A stretch of DNA of 64,000 bases. It comes from Ensifer oleiphilus (lineage in GTDB: Bacteria > Pseudomonadota > Alphaproteobacteria > Rhizobiales > Rhizobiaceae). Positions 36,901-43,963 of the stretch are shown here, piece after piece (the stretch's first letter is position 1; each line of letters starts with the position of its first letter). The stretch is from NCBI RefSeq assembly GCF_013371465.1, contig NZ_JABWDU010000004.1, positions 62,001 to 126,000 on the forward strand, written 5' to 3'. Made by a program: the position numbers and the translations under genes. The notes beneath the pieces were generated by a model. That model ran no database searches and was not told where the DNA came from. It saw only the letters and a program-made list of their open reading frames with translations.

Positions 36901-39535
36901 CCTGAGGCTCCGAGGCCTTTCCGACGGGCCGCGCCAGCACATCTTCTCGGTGCGCCGCGACCTGATGGAGGCGGAGACCTGGTCGACGCTGCTGTCGGCT
37001 TCGCGCGCCGTCTTCCACGCTCGCAACGGCACGATCTCCGACCAGATCGCCCGCGCCAATTCGCTCTATTCCACGCCACCGGTTAAGGGCAGCGACAACA
37101 ATGTCCCCATGCTGGCAGCGCCGCAGCAGCCGGCCGACGCCGTCGATGCGGAGATCGTCGGCGATGGTCTCGACTTCTGGAACGGCTATGGAGGCTTTGC
37201 CGAAGGCGGGCGCGAATATGTCGTGCGCCTGCGCGGCGGCGAGGCGACGCCTCAACCGTGGATCAACGTCATCTCCAACGAGCAGTTCGGCTTCCACGTC
37301 TCGGCCGAAGGCGCGGCCTTCACCTGGAGCCGCAATTCCCGCGACTACCAGCTGACGCCGTGGGCCAACGACGTGGTCGTCAACCGCCCGGGCGAGGCGA
37401 TCTTTATTCGCGACATGGCGAGCGGCTCGGTGCTGACGCCTTACGCTGCCCTGTCACGTAGCCGGTCTGTCCTCTTCGAGACCCGTCATGGACTTGGCTA
37501 TTCGACCTTCCGCAGCACCCAGGACGATTTCGATATCGAGGCGACGCACACGGTGCATCGGACCTTGCCGGCGAAGCTCGTGCGGATCTCGATCCGTAAC
37601 CGCTCGACGGCTGCCCGCCAGCTCAAGATCTACGGCTTTGCCGAATGGGTGCTCGGCAACAACCGCGCCCGCATGGCGCCGTTCGTGCTGTCGAAATGGG
37701 ACGAGGCTTCGGACGCGCTGGTTGCCACCAACCCCTACAGCATCGACTATTCCGGTCGTTCGGCCTTCTTTGCGGTCGAGGGCGGGGAAGGCGTGAGCCA
37801 CACGGCAAGCCGCCGCGAGTTCCTTGGGCGGGTCGGCGGAATTCTGGTGCCGCAGGCGGTTCTTGCCGGTGCTGAGCTGTCCGGCTCGGTTGATGTCGAC
37901 GGCGATGCCTGCGCGGCGCTTTCGACCGATCTCGTCATCGAGCCCGGTGCCGAAAAGCAACTCACCTTCATCCTCGGCGATGCCGACAATGACGAGCAGA
38001 TGCGCTCGGTTCTTGGCGAGTTGCGTCAGACCGCGTTCGATACGGTCATAGACGCTGCGAAAACCTTCTGGAGCGAGTTTACCGATATCGTGAAGGTGGA
38101 AACGCCGGACAAGGCCTTCAACGCCATGATCAACAACTGGCTGCCCTATCAGAGCCTCGGTTGCCGGATCATGGCACGCTCGGCCTTCTACCAGGCGAGC
38201 GGCGCCTTCGGCTTCCGCGACCAGCTGCAGGACACGCTGGCGTTCCTCATCCATCGTCCGGAACTGGCGCGGGCGCAGATCCTCAATGCAGCTGCGCGGC
38301 AGTTCGTCGAGGGTGACGTGCAGCATTGGTGGCTGCCGGGCACCGGTGCCGGTGTGCGCACCATGATCTCGGACGACGTCGTCTGGCTTGCGCATGCCGT
38401 CACGCATTACTGCGAGGTGACGGGCAACGCCGACATTCTCGGTGAGAAGGTCGCCTTCATCACCGGCCCGGCGCTCGAGGAAGGCCAGCACGACAGCTTC
38501 TACAAGCCGGAGATCTCCGACGAGATCGCCGACGTCTACGAGCACTGTGCCCGGGCACTCGATCTCGCGATCAAGCGCAGCGGCGAAAACGGCCTGCCGC
38601 TCATTCTCGGCGGTGATTGGAACGACGGCATGAACCGGGTCGGCATCGCCGGCCGCGGCACCAGCGTCTGGCTCGGCTGGTTCCTGGCCGGCACGTTGCG
38701 CGGCTTCCTGCCTTTTGCCCGCGAGCGCAAGGACAAGGCGCGCGTCGGACAATGGGAGACGCATCTTCTTGCCTTGAAAAAGGTGCTGGATGAGGCCGGC
38801 TGGGATGGCGACTACTACCGTCGCGGCTATTACGACGACGGCGCGCCGCTCGGCTCGAGCGAAAGCGACGAATGCCGGATCGATTCGATCGGCCAGTCCT
38901 GGAGCGTTCTGTCGGGCGAAGGCGACGAGCAACGATCGCATCATGCGATGGATGCGGTCATGGCCGAGCTCGTCGACCCCGATCGTCGCATCGTCCGGCT
39001 GTTCACGCCGCCGCTCGAAAGAACCAGACAGGACCCGGGCTATATCAAGGCCTATCCGCCCGGCGTACGTGAAAACGGCGGGCAATATACCCACGCAGCG
39101 ACCTGGGTGGCGCTGGCCTTTGCCGAACAGGGACGAGCCGAGGAAGCCTGGCGCGTCTTCCAGATGCTGAACCCGGTCTCACATGCGCAGAACCGCGAAG
39201 ACGCCGATCATTATAGGGTTGAGCCCTATGTGGTTGCCGCCGATATCTACGGCGAAGGCGCGCTTGCCGGGCGCGGCGGCTGGACCTGGTATACCGGGTC
39301 GGCCGGCTGGCTCTACCGCGCCGGCGTCGAGGGTATTCTCGGCATTCGCCGGCAGGGAGAAAAGCTGGTGATCCGGCCGGTTCTGCCGGAGGCCTGGGAC
39401 GGCTACTCGGCCGAAGTGACGCTCAACGGCGCGAAGCACAAGATTTCGGTCAGCAGAGATGCGAAAAGTCGCGAGCCGATCGTCAGCATCAATAATAGTG
39501 TCACAAAAAACGCGCATGAAGGCATTTTGCTGTAA
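30920..39535 (+). CDS. ndvB: Cyclic beta-1,2-glucan synthase NdvB/Cgs
   Basis: A 2871-residue inner-membrane enzyme that initiates, elongates, cyclises and sizes periplasmic cyclic beta-1,2-glucan from UDP-glucose. Order: cytoplasmic N-terminus; first membrane pair near residues 455-515; glycosyltransferase 84 core with the DAD motif in MTLDADTRLM (near 664) and QHRWARGDWQ (near 811); further membrane spans near 850-900 and 970-1020; a glucoamylase-like middle region; and a C-terminal GH94 phosphorylase-like domain with GGDWNDGMNRVGIAG (near 2560) that controls ring size. The ATG at 30920 has GGAGG 4 bp upstream; an ATG at 30908 is less likely. opgC and ndvA lie next to it, forming a glucan synthesis-modification-export locus. 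Confidence 0.96.
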   Translation: MTVSSNAPAKPGTSGPQPTRHNNESRADQPRLDSEPAPMPLHNTPSSSSREPEAKQIDYNDSIRSTFFSMEDLRQCGETLALKGAPSLPGFFPFEFRPRHRENENEILRVYRATAADVEAGASITPAAEWLLDNHHVVEEAIQEVRRDFPRKFYRQLPTLSVSGTVIPRTMALAWLYVAHTHSTVSRESITAMVEGFQKHDTFKIGELWALPSILRFVLIENLRRIAIRVERSRGMRRKANDIADQIIRHNDPEKCRALLAESQALAADNTFVAQLLYRMRDGSQTSGSVIAWIEEQLEKRGSDVEDALVAEQNRLSSGNATMSNIIRSLREIDDTDWAVWFESVSKIDAALRDGSDYAALEFGSRNKYRDTIEKLARRSGHSEYEVTQIAIEMVKEAEAAAAVEPQLQEPNVGSFLVGKQRKALEQKIGYRPSLLQSIIRLSRKLDWFAIAGPNILLTILAMFAVYSFVSPMDIPNGAKLIMLLLFALPASEGAMGLFNTLVTLFVKPSRLVGYEFLEGVPEYARTLVVVPCLISKRDHVDELVRNLEVHYLANPRGEIYFALLSDWVDSKFEETSADTDVLDYARREVAELSARYAYDGKTRFYLLHRRRLFNEAEGVWMGWERKRGKLHELNLLLRGDRDTSFLQGANTVPDNVQYVMTLDADTRLMRDAVTKLVGKMYHPINRPIVDPQTQKVIAGYSLLQPRVTPSLTTGSEASAFQRIFSANRGIDPYVFTVSDVYQDIAGEGSFTGKGLYHVDAFEAALKGRIEENAVLSHDLLEGSYVRCALVTDVELVEDFPTRYEVEMSRQHRWARGDWQLLPYIFNPSNGLSMLGRWKMYDNLRRSLIPCAWLVASVMGWYYMQPTEALIWQIVLIFSLFVAPTLSLINGLLPRRNDIVARAHLHAVLTEVRAANAQVALRIVFIAHGAAMMGDAIVRSLYRTFVSRKLMLEWRTAAQVQSAGHGSIGDYYKAMWIAPALSAVSLALAAISDTGLPFIGIPFALLWALSPAVAWFVSQSAETEDQLVVSDEAIEEMRLIARRTWRYFETFVTAEQNFLPPDNFQETPQPVLAERTSPTNIGVYLLSVMSARDFGWIGFEETINRLEQTIATIDRMPKYRGHLFNWYRTNTLETMEPRYISSVDSGNLAGHLIAVSSMCREWAEAPSAHVQGSLDGIGDVVAILAEVLKELPDDRKTVRPLRRLIEERIVGFQNALAAVKREHEFASIRVINLAVLARDMHKLTVNLDHEVRTGQSSEVTKWANALVATCEAHIADGVFDLGAIEALRQRLVVLKDRARDIAFSMDFGFLFRPERRLLSIGFRVNANELDEACYDLLASEARLTSLFAIAKGDLPTEHWYKLGRPIVPIGARGALISWSGSMFEYLMPPLVMQERQGGILNQTNNLVVKEQINHGRRLGTPWGISEAAFNARDHELTYQYTNFGVPTLGLKRGLGQNAVIAPYASILACMYDPKAALANLGRLREVGALGVYGFHDAVDFTPTRVPEGQKCAVVRNYYAHHHGMSIAAVANVVFTGKLREWFHADPVIEAAELLLQEKAPRDIPIMNAKREPESLGKGQDDLLRPEVRVIENPLAQDRETVFLSNGHYAVMLTATGAGYARWNGQSVTRWKPDPVEDRTGTFIFLRDTTTGDWWSATAEPRRAVGEKVQTRFGDDKAEFVKTVGDLISEVECIVATEHDAEGRRVILLNTGTQDRFVEVTSYAEPVLSTDEADSAHPAFSKMFVRTEISRRGDVIHVSRNKRSASDPDMEVAHLVTDNAGSDRPTEAETDRRRFIGQGRTLAEAAAFDTDAVLSGTDGYTLDPIMSLRRVVRVPAGKKVSVVFWTIAAPNREAVDRAIDRYRHTETFNHELIHAWTRSQVQMRHVGVTSQEAASFQMLGRYLVYPDMHLRADTATVQAGLASQSTLWPLAISGDFPIFCLRINDDGDLGIAREALRAQEYLRARGITADLVIINERASSYAQDMQHALDSMCENLRLRGLSDGPRQHIFSVRRDLMEAETWSTLLSASRAVFHARNGTISDQIARANSLYSTPPVKGSDNNVPMLAAPQQPADAVDAEIVGDGLDFWNGYGGFAEGGREYVVRLRGGEATPQPWINVISNEQFGFHVSAEGAAFTWSRNSRDYQLTPWANDVVVNRPGEAIFIRDMASGSVLTPYAALSRSRSVLFETRHGLGYSTFRSTQDDFDIEATHTVHRTLPAKLVRISIRNRSTAARQLKIYGFAEWVLGNNRARMAPFVLSKWDEASDALVATNPYSIDYSGRSAFFAVEGGEGVSHTASRREFLGRVGGILVPQAVLAGAELSGSVDVDGDACAALSTDLVIEPGAEKQLTFILGDADNDEQMRSVLGELRQTAFDTVIDAAKTFWSEFTDIVKVETPDKAFNAMINNWLPYQSLGCRIMARSAFYQASGAFGFRDQLQDTLAFLIHRPELARAQILNAAARQFVEGDVQHWWLPGTGAGVRTMISDDVVWLAHAVTHYCEVTGNADILGEKVAFITGPALEEGQHDSFYKPEISDEIADVYEHCARALDLAIKRSGENGLPLILGGDWNDGMNRVGIAGRGTSVWLGWFLAGTLRGFLPFARERKDKARVGQWETHLLALKKVLDEAGWDGDYYRRGYYDDGAPLGSSESDECRIDSIGQSWSVLSGEGDEQRSHHAMDAVMAELVDPDRRIVRLFTPPLERTRQDPGYIKAYPPGVRENGGQYTHAATWVALAFAEQGRAEEAWRVFQMLNPVSHAQNREDADHYRVEPYVVAADIYGEGALAGRGGWTWYTGSAGWLYRAGVEGILGIRRQGEKLVIRPVLPEAWDGYSAEVTLNGAKHKISVSRDAKSREPIVSINNSVTKNAHEGILL

Positions 39536-39559
39536 CTGCCGGCGCTGAATGAACGTTGA

Positions 39560-39598
39560 AACCGGCTTTGCACCCGAACGGGCAAGGCCGGTTTTTTC
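39560..39598 (+). terminator. Terminator after ndvB
   Basis: AACCGGC-TTTGC pairs with GGCAAGGCCGGTT around a short loop, followed by a T6 run (39592-39597). It lies between ndvB and opgC, so opgC probably has its own promoter or depends on read-through. Confidence 0.75.
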
Positions 39599-39740
39599 TT
39601 GCAGATTTGCCGGTGGCGCGAACCGTTTACGCATCGATCGACGGCATCGGAACATTCATCTGCTTTGGCGGCAGTGGACATTCCGGTGCCTGTTTCAACA
39701 GGGGTGGGGCAGGGGCGCCAGATCCCGGATACCAGACCGC

Positions 39741-40898
39741 ATGCTGCAGAAGACATTTGGGGGCGGCCCGAACCTGACGATACCCGCCCGCATGGTTGCC
39801 AAGGAGCGCGACACGCGTCTCGACGTGTTGCGGGCGCTCTGCCTGCTGACGATCTTCGTCAACCACGTTCCCGGGCAATATCTCGAATATCTGACCCACA
39901 AGAACTTCGGCTTCTCCGATTCGGCCGAGGCTTTCGTCCTGATCTCCGGTCTCTCCGTCGGGCTTGCCTATGGCGGCAAGTTCGTCACCGGCGCGCGCCT
40001 GGCGCTGACGCTGAAGGTCTGGCGGCGGGCGCTGGCGCTCTATGTCGCCCACATCATGACCAGTATCGTCACCCTGGCGATCTTTGCCGGCGGCGCGCTC
40101 TATTTCGGCAGGCAGGACCTGATCGGCGAGATCAACATCCGGCCCTTCGTCGAGCAGACCGAACAGGGCATCGTGGCGATGGTGCTGCTCGGGCACCAGC
40201 TCGGCTACAACAACATCCTGTCGATGTATGCGGTGCTGTTCCTGATGTTGCCCGGCATTCTCTGGCTGAACAGCATCAGCAGCCGGCTGCTGCTGATCTG
40301 TTCCGCAGTGCTCTGGCTTGTGGCCGGGGTGTTCATGCTGGTGCCCTCCAACTTCCTCGACGAGGGCTATTGGTTCCTCAATCCGTGGTCCTGGCAGTTC
40401 CTCTTTGTCATCGGCATCGTCGCCATGACGGCGACCCGCAGGGGTGTGGTGCTGCCGCGAAGCCCGCTGCTGATCGCGATTGCTGCGATCTATCTTGTCG
40501 TTTCAGCATTGTGGGTGCTGTTCTCCTGGTGGAGCATCGACCTGTCCTTCGGCCTTCCTGCGGTGCTGACCGGCTTCGACAAGACCTTTCTGTCGCTGAC
40601 GCGGCTGACGCACGTTCTGGCGCTCGCCTACCTCGTCGCGGTGCTTCCGGCCATCAATCGCCTCGCGAGGCTCGATGCCGATCATCCGCTGGCGATGCTC
40701 GGGCGCCACTCGCTGCCGATCTTCATCTTCGGCACCATCCTGGCAATGGTCGGTCAGGTCCTGTTGTTCGTGACCGGTCGCAACCCGATCGCCGGCACGC
40801 TCTTCGTCATCGTCGGCATCGGCCTGCACTTCGTCTACGGCTACTATCTGGAGTGGCTCAGGGGCCTCGCCAATGCCAAGCCGGTGCGGGCGACGTGA
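39741..40898 (+). CDS. opgC: OpgC-type glucan acyl(succinyl)transferase, integral membrane
   Basis: A 385-residue polytopic membrane protein of the OpgC_C/acyltransferase family. OpgC proteins add succinyl groups to osmoregulated periplasmic glucans, giving them negative charge. It starts RDTRLDVLRALCLLTIFVNHVPG, with the family's Arg-Asp-rich first helix and a conserved His, followed by about ten hydrophobic segments (GFSDSAEAFVLISGLSVGLAYG, LGHQLGYNNILSMYAVLFLML, GRHSLPIFIFGTILAM). I place the start at ATG 39741; ATG 39792 is also possible. The frame stays open to 39549, but that would run through the ndvB terminator. Its position between ndvB and ndvA supports modification of cyclic beta-1,2-glucan. 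Confidence 0.85.
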   Translation: MLQKTFGGGPNLTIPARMVAKERDTRLDVLRALCLLTIFVNHVPGQYLEYLTHKNFGFSDSAEAFVLISGLSVGLAYGGKFVTGARLALTLKVWRRALALYVAHIMTSIVTLAIFAGGALYFGRQDLIGEINIRPFVEQTEQGIVAMVLLGHQLGYNNILSMYAVLFLMLPGILWLNSISSRLLLICSAVLWLVAGVFMLVPSNFLDEGYWFLNPWSWQFLFVIGIVAMTATRRGVVLPRSPLLIAIAAIYLVVSALWVLFSWWSIDLSFGLPAVLTGFDKTFLSLTRLTHVLALAYLVAVLPAINRLARLDADHPLAMLGRHSLPIFIFGTILAMVGQVLLFVTGRNPIAGTLFVIVGIGLHFVYGYYLEWLRGLANAKPVRAT

Positions 40899-40903
40899 AC
40901 GAA

Positions 40904-40932
40904 AAAAGCCCCGGAGACGATCCGGGGCTTTT
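40904..40932. terminator. Bidirectional terminator between opgC and ndvA
   Basis: AAAAGCCCCGG and CCGGGGCTTTT form a perfect 11-bp stem around a 7-nt loop, flanked by A and T runs. It lies between the convergent opgC and ndvA genes and can serve both. Confidence 0.85.
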
Positions 40933-40960
40933 GGCAGTGTAATCTCTATGAGGCGGCGGT

Positions 40961-42718
40961 TCAGGCTGCCGTGTGGCTCATGCGGACGTCTTCGTCCGTC
41001 AGGATGCCGCTGGCGCGCAGCAGGGCGGCGAAGCGGCCGTTGCTTGCGCTGAGCTCGTTGAAGCCGCCCATCTCGACGATCCGGCCCTGATCCATGAAGA
41101 TCACCAGATCGGCCTCGCGCACCGTCGACAGGCGGTGGGCGATGATGAAGGTGGTGCGATCCTTGCGCAGCGCATCGATCGCGTCCTTCACCCGTGCCTC
41201 GGTCTCGACGTCGAGCGCGCTGGTCGCCTCGTCGAGCACCAGGATCGGTGCGTTCTTGAGGATGGCACGGGCGATCGCGACGCGCTGGCGCTCGCCGCCC
41301 GACAGGCGGTTGCCGCGCTCACCGACGACGGTATCATAGCCATTGTTGCGGCTCTCAATGAAGTCGCTGGCGGCAGCCGCTTCGGCAGCAGCCATGACTT
41401 CGTCGAGCGATGCGTCGTCACGGCCAAGCCGGATGTTCTCGCAAATCGAGCGGTTCATCAGGCCGGCGTCCTGGAAGACGGTGGCGATCGAGCGACGCAG
41501 CGACTTGCGCGTCACCTTGGCGATATCGACGCCGTCGATCAGGATCTGGCCGTCACGCGGCTCGTGGACGCGCTGAAGCAAGTTGACGAGCGTGGTCTTG
41601 CCGGCGCCGGTCGGGCCGACGATCGCGATCGTCTGGCCGGCCTTTGCCGTAAAGGATACGTTGCGCACGCCCTGGGTGGTGTTGGCGAAGTCGAAGGAGA
41701 TATCGCGGAATTCCACTTCACCCTTGACCGTACCCAGCTCCATCGCGCCGGCCGGCTCTTCGCGTTCGCGTACCGAATCCTCAAGCTGGAAGAAGTCTTC
41801 AAGCTTGGCGCGGGCCTCGAAGATCTGCGTGACGAAGGCCTTCATCTGGTCGAGACGGCCGATCAGCAGGTTGGCAAAGCCGATGAAGGCAATGACTTCG
41901 CCGACGCGCAGTTCGCCGCGCTGGACCAGCACCGTGCCGATGACGAGGATCACCATCATCGAGATCGTCGAGGCGACGCGGTTTAGCGCGCTTGCCAGCG
42001 CCCACCAGTCGAGAACCGGGAACTGGGCCGAGATCAGGCGTTCGGTGAACTTCTTCAGTTCGCGGGTTTCGGCTTCGATGCGGTTGTAGCTGTGCACGAC
42101 CGACACGTTGCTGATGGCGTCGGAAACGTGGGAGAAAACCGTGTGGTAGTGGTTCTCCACCGAGGCTTGGCCCTCCTTGGTGCGGTTCATCACCGCCTTG
42201 CTGACCAGGACGTAGGACACGCCGAGGACGACGAGCACCAGCGACAGTCGCACATCCATTGCAAAGGCAGTCGGGATCAGGAGGACGAGGGCGACAGCCG
42301 TCGCCAGGTGCTGGCGCATGAATTCGAGCCAGAGGCCGAACAGCGTTTCGCAGGCGCGAAGCAGCGTGTGCAGCGCGTTCGACGTGCCGCGCTGGCTGTG
42401 CCAGGAAAGCGGCATCGAAACGATGCGGCCGAAAGCTTCGGTCAAGAGCGTGGCGCGGCGGCCATGGGCCAGCCGATCGGCTTCGCGGGCAACGAGGACG
42501 AAGGCGACGGTGTTGAACACCCCGAGGCCTGCCCACATCAGCAGCATCGGCGTGACCGCGCCCTTGGAGGAAATGGCGTCGATGATGCGGCCGAACAGGA
42601 TCGGCTCGGCAATCGTGATGACGGCGAGCACGACGTTGGCGAGCACGATCGCCGAGACACGGAACTTGTGAACCGCAAGATACTGGAGCGCTCTCGCATA
42701 CACTTGGAACAATGACAC
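40961..42718 (-). CDS. ndvA: Cyclic beta-1,2-glucan exporter NdvA/ChvA (ABC half-transporter)
   Basis: A 585-residue fused membrane-ATPase half-transporter that exports cyclic beta-1,2-glucan to the periplasm. It has six N-terminal membrane helices (starting VSLFQVYARALQYLAVHKFRV), then the ATPase with Walker A GPTGAGKTT, Q-loop FQDAGLM, signature LSGGERQRVAIARA, Walker B ILVLDEATSAL and switch His IIAHRLSTV. The start is the GTG at 42718, with GGAAGGGGTGAG upstream; known NdvA proteins begin at this point. The frame upstream (to 42793) is open but unlikely. It is divergent from expR and convergent with opgC. Confidence 0.95.
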   Translation of the reverse strand: MSLFQVYARALQYLAVHKFRVSAIVLANVVLAVITIAEPILFGRIIDAISSKGAVTPMLLMWAGLGVFNTVAFVLVAREADRLAHGRRATLLTEAFGRIVSMPLSWHSQRGTSNALHTLLRACETLFGLWLEFMRQHLATAVALVLLIPTAFAMDVRLSLVLVVLGVSYVLVSKAVMNRTKEGQASVENHYHTVFSHVSDAISNVSVVHSYNRIEAETRELKKFTERLISAQFPVLDWWALASALNRVASTISMMVILVIGTVLVQRGELRVGEVIAFIGFANLLIGRLDQMKAFVTQIFEARAKLEDFFQLEDSVREREEPAGAMELGTVKGEVEFRDISFDFANTTQGVRNVSFTAKAGQTIAIVGPTGAGKTTLVNLLQRVHEPRDGQILIDGVDIAKVTRKSLRRSIATVFQDAGLMNRSICENIRLGRDDASLDEVMAAAEAAAASDFIESRNNGYDTVVGERGNRLSGGERQRVAIARAILKNAPILVLDEATSALDVETEARVKDAIDALRKDRTTFIIAHRLSTVREADLVIFMDQGRIVEMGGFNELSASNGRFAALLRASGILTDEDVRMSHTAA

Positions 42719-43107
42719 TGTCTCACCCCTTCCGGGTACCGGATTGTGCGCCGCACCAAACATTCGTGCGGCAAATGCGTCACGCCTCAACAAACTCCGG
42801 CAGTCGGGCGTAAGGCTCGATTCTGCCGGCCGTCAAGGCCGCTGTGGGACGATCGTTGGCGATATCCTAGGGAAATCAGAAGCTTGAGACGGCTTTGACG
42901 GCGGAACCCCGTTTGCCCATCGGTGGGCTTGGTGCGGGTATTCATAGTTTGCTATCTTTTCCGTCCAATTCCGATTTCTTGCGATTTCCGCACAAGACCG
43001 GGCATGGTATGTCCAATTATCGCGGGTGCAACATGAATGGCCCCTGAACGGTTCATTCATGTCCGGTTTGCGGGCCCCGCACGCCTGCTCTACCTGGAAG
43101 GTGATCG
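42719..43107. other. 389-bp divergent region between ndvA and expR
   Basis: No gene is seen. It holds the ndvA and expR promoters. The most visible structure is an inverted repeat ACATGAATG / CATTCATGT (43031-43039, 43054-43062), 46-77 bp before the expR start, a candidate operator. The block CGCGGGTGCAACAT (43021-43034) just before it recurs with one change at 43919, before pyc. Confidence 0.5.
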
Positions 43108-43848
43108 ATGAATATCACGCTGCTTGTGCAATTTCTTGCGCTGATCGAAGAGATGAAGACGCGCGAAGAAATCGTGCCGGAATTCGAACGGTTGCTCGAC
43201 CGCTGCGGCTTCGACTTCTATGGTGTCGTCAGACAGCCGAAGCCTCACGAAAATCCGCTGAGGCTGCTGCTGGCCGGTCGCTGGCCCGAAGGCTGGCCAC
43301 AGATCTACATCCGCAAGAAATATGTGGTGATCGATCCGACCATCCGCTACCTCGGCCACGCCCAGCGCGGTTTCCGCTGGCGCGACACGCTGTTTGCCTT
43401 CCGCTCCGATCCGCATCGCAAACGCATGGAAAGCATGATGATCGAGGGCCGCAACCATGGCCTTCACGATGGTTACATCTTTCCGGTGCATGGCCGCCGC
43501 GGCCTGCTGGGCAACCTGACGGTCGGCGGTCGCGTCGTCGACCTGAGCCCGATCGAGATCAGCCTGTTCGACCAGATTGCCAAGCGCCTGTTCTGGAAGC
43601 TGCTCGAATTGACCGACCCGGAGATTTCAGCGGAGCTCGCATCCCGCGTCGAAGTACAGATGACGCGGCGCGAAATGGAAGCGCTCAACTATCTCGCCGA
43701 TGGCATGACCTCGAACGATATCAGCAAGGTGCTCGATATCTCCAGTCACACCGTCGATTGGTACATGAATGGCATCCAGGAGAAACTGAAGGGCAAGAAC
43801 CGTCACCACGTCGTGGCGATTGCCTTCCGGCTAGGACTGATTTCCTGA
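43108..43848 (+). CDS. expR: ExpR-type LuxR quorum-sensing regulator
   Basis: A 246-residue LuxR-family regulator with an acyl-homoserine-lactone binding domain and a C-terminal LuxR HTH. Residues conserved for signal binding are visible in WPQIYIRKKYVVIDPTIRY (Trp, Tyr, Asp-Pro) and FRWRDT (Trp). The HTH is MTRREMEALNYLADGMTSND followed by DISKVLDISSHTVDWYMNGI. Its length and its place between ndvA and pyc match S. meliloti expR as I recall. ExpR there activates and represses exopolysaccharide, motility and the sin system in response to long-chain AHLs. No luxI-like synthase is next to it, so it is an orphan in this window. The gene is intact, unlike the insertion-disrupted copy in the common laboratory strain. 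Confidence 0.8.
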   Translation: MNITLLVQFLALIEEMKTREEIVPEFERLLDRCGFDFYGVVRQPKPHENPLRLLLAGRWPEGWPQIYIRKKYVVIDPTIRYLGHAQRGFRWRDTLFAFRSDPHRKRMESMMIEGRNHGLHDGYIFPVHGRRGLLGNLTVGGRVVDLSPIEISLFDQIAKRLFWKLLELTDPEISAELASRVEVQMTRREMEALNYLADGMTSNDISKVLDISSHTVDWYMNGIQEKLKGKNRHHVVAIAFRLGLIS

Positions 43849-43963
43849 TCCAATTCTCTCGGATTTCCGCTCGACTCTGAAATTGCGCTTCATTCTGCGA
43901 CCCGCTAATACTTCATTTCGCGGGTGCAGCATTTCCCGCGTTTCAAGTCTTGAGGAGTCCGAC

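Noticed and set aside
39549-39740. Extended N-terminus of OpgC from ATG 39549
   Set aside because: The extension would be translated through the ndvB terminator hairpin and has no membrane-protein character; family sequence starts near 39800.
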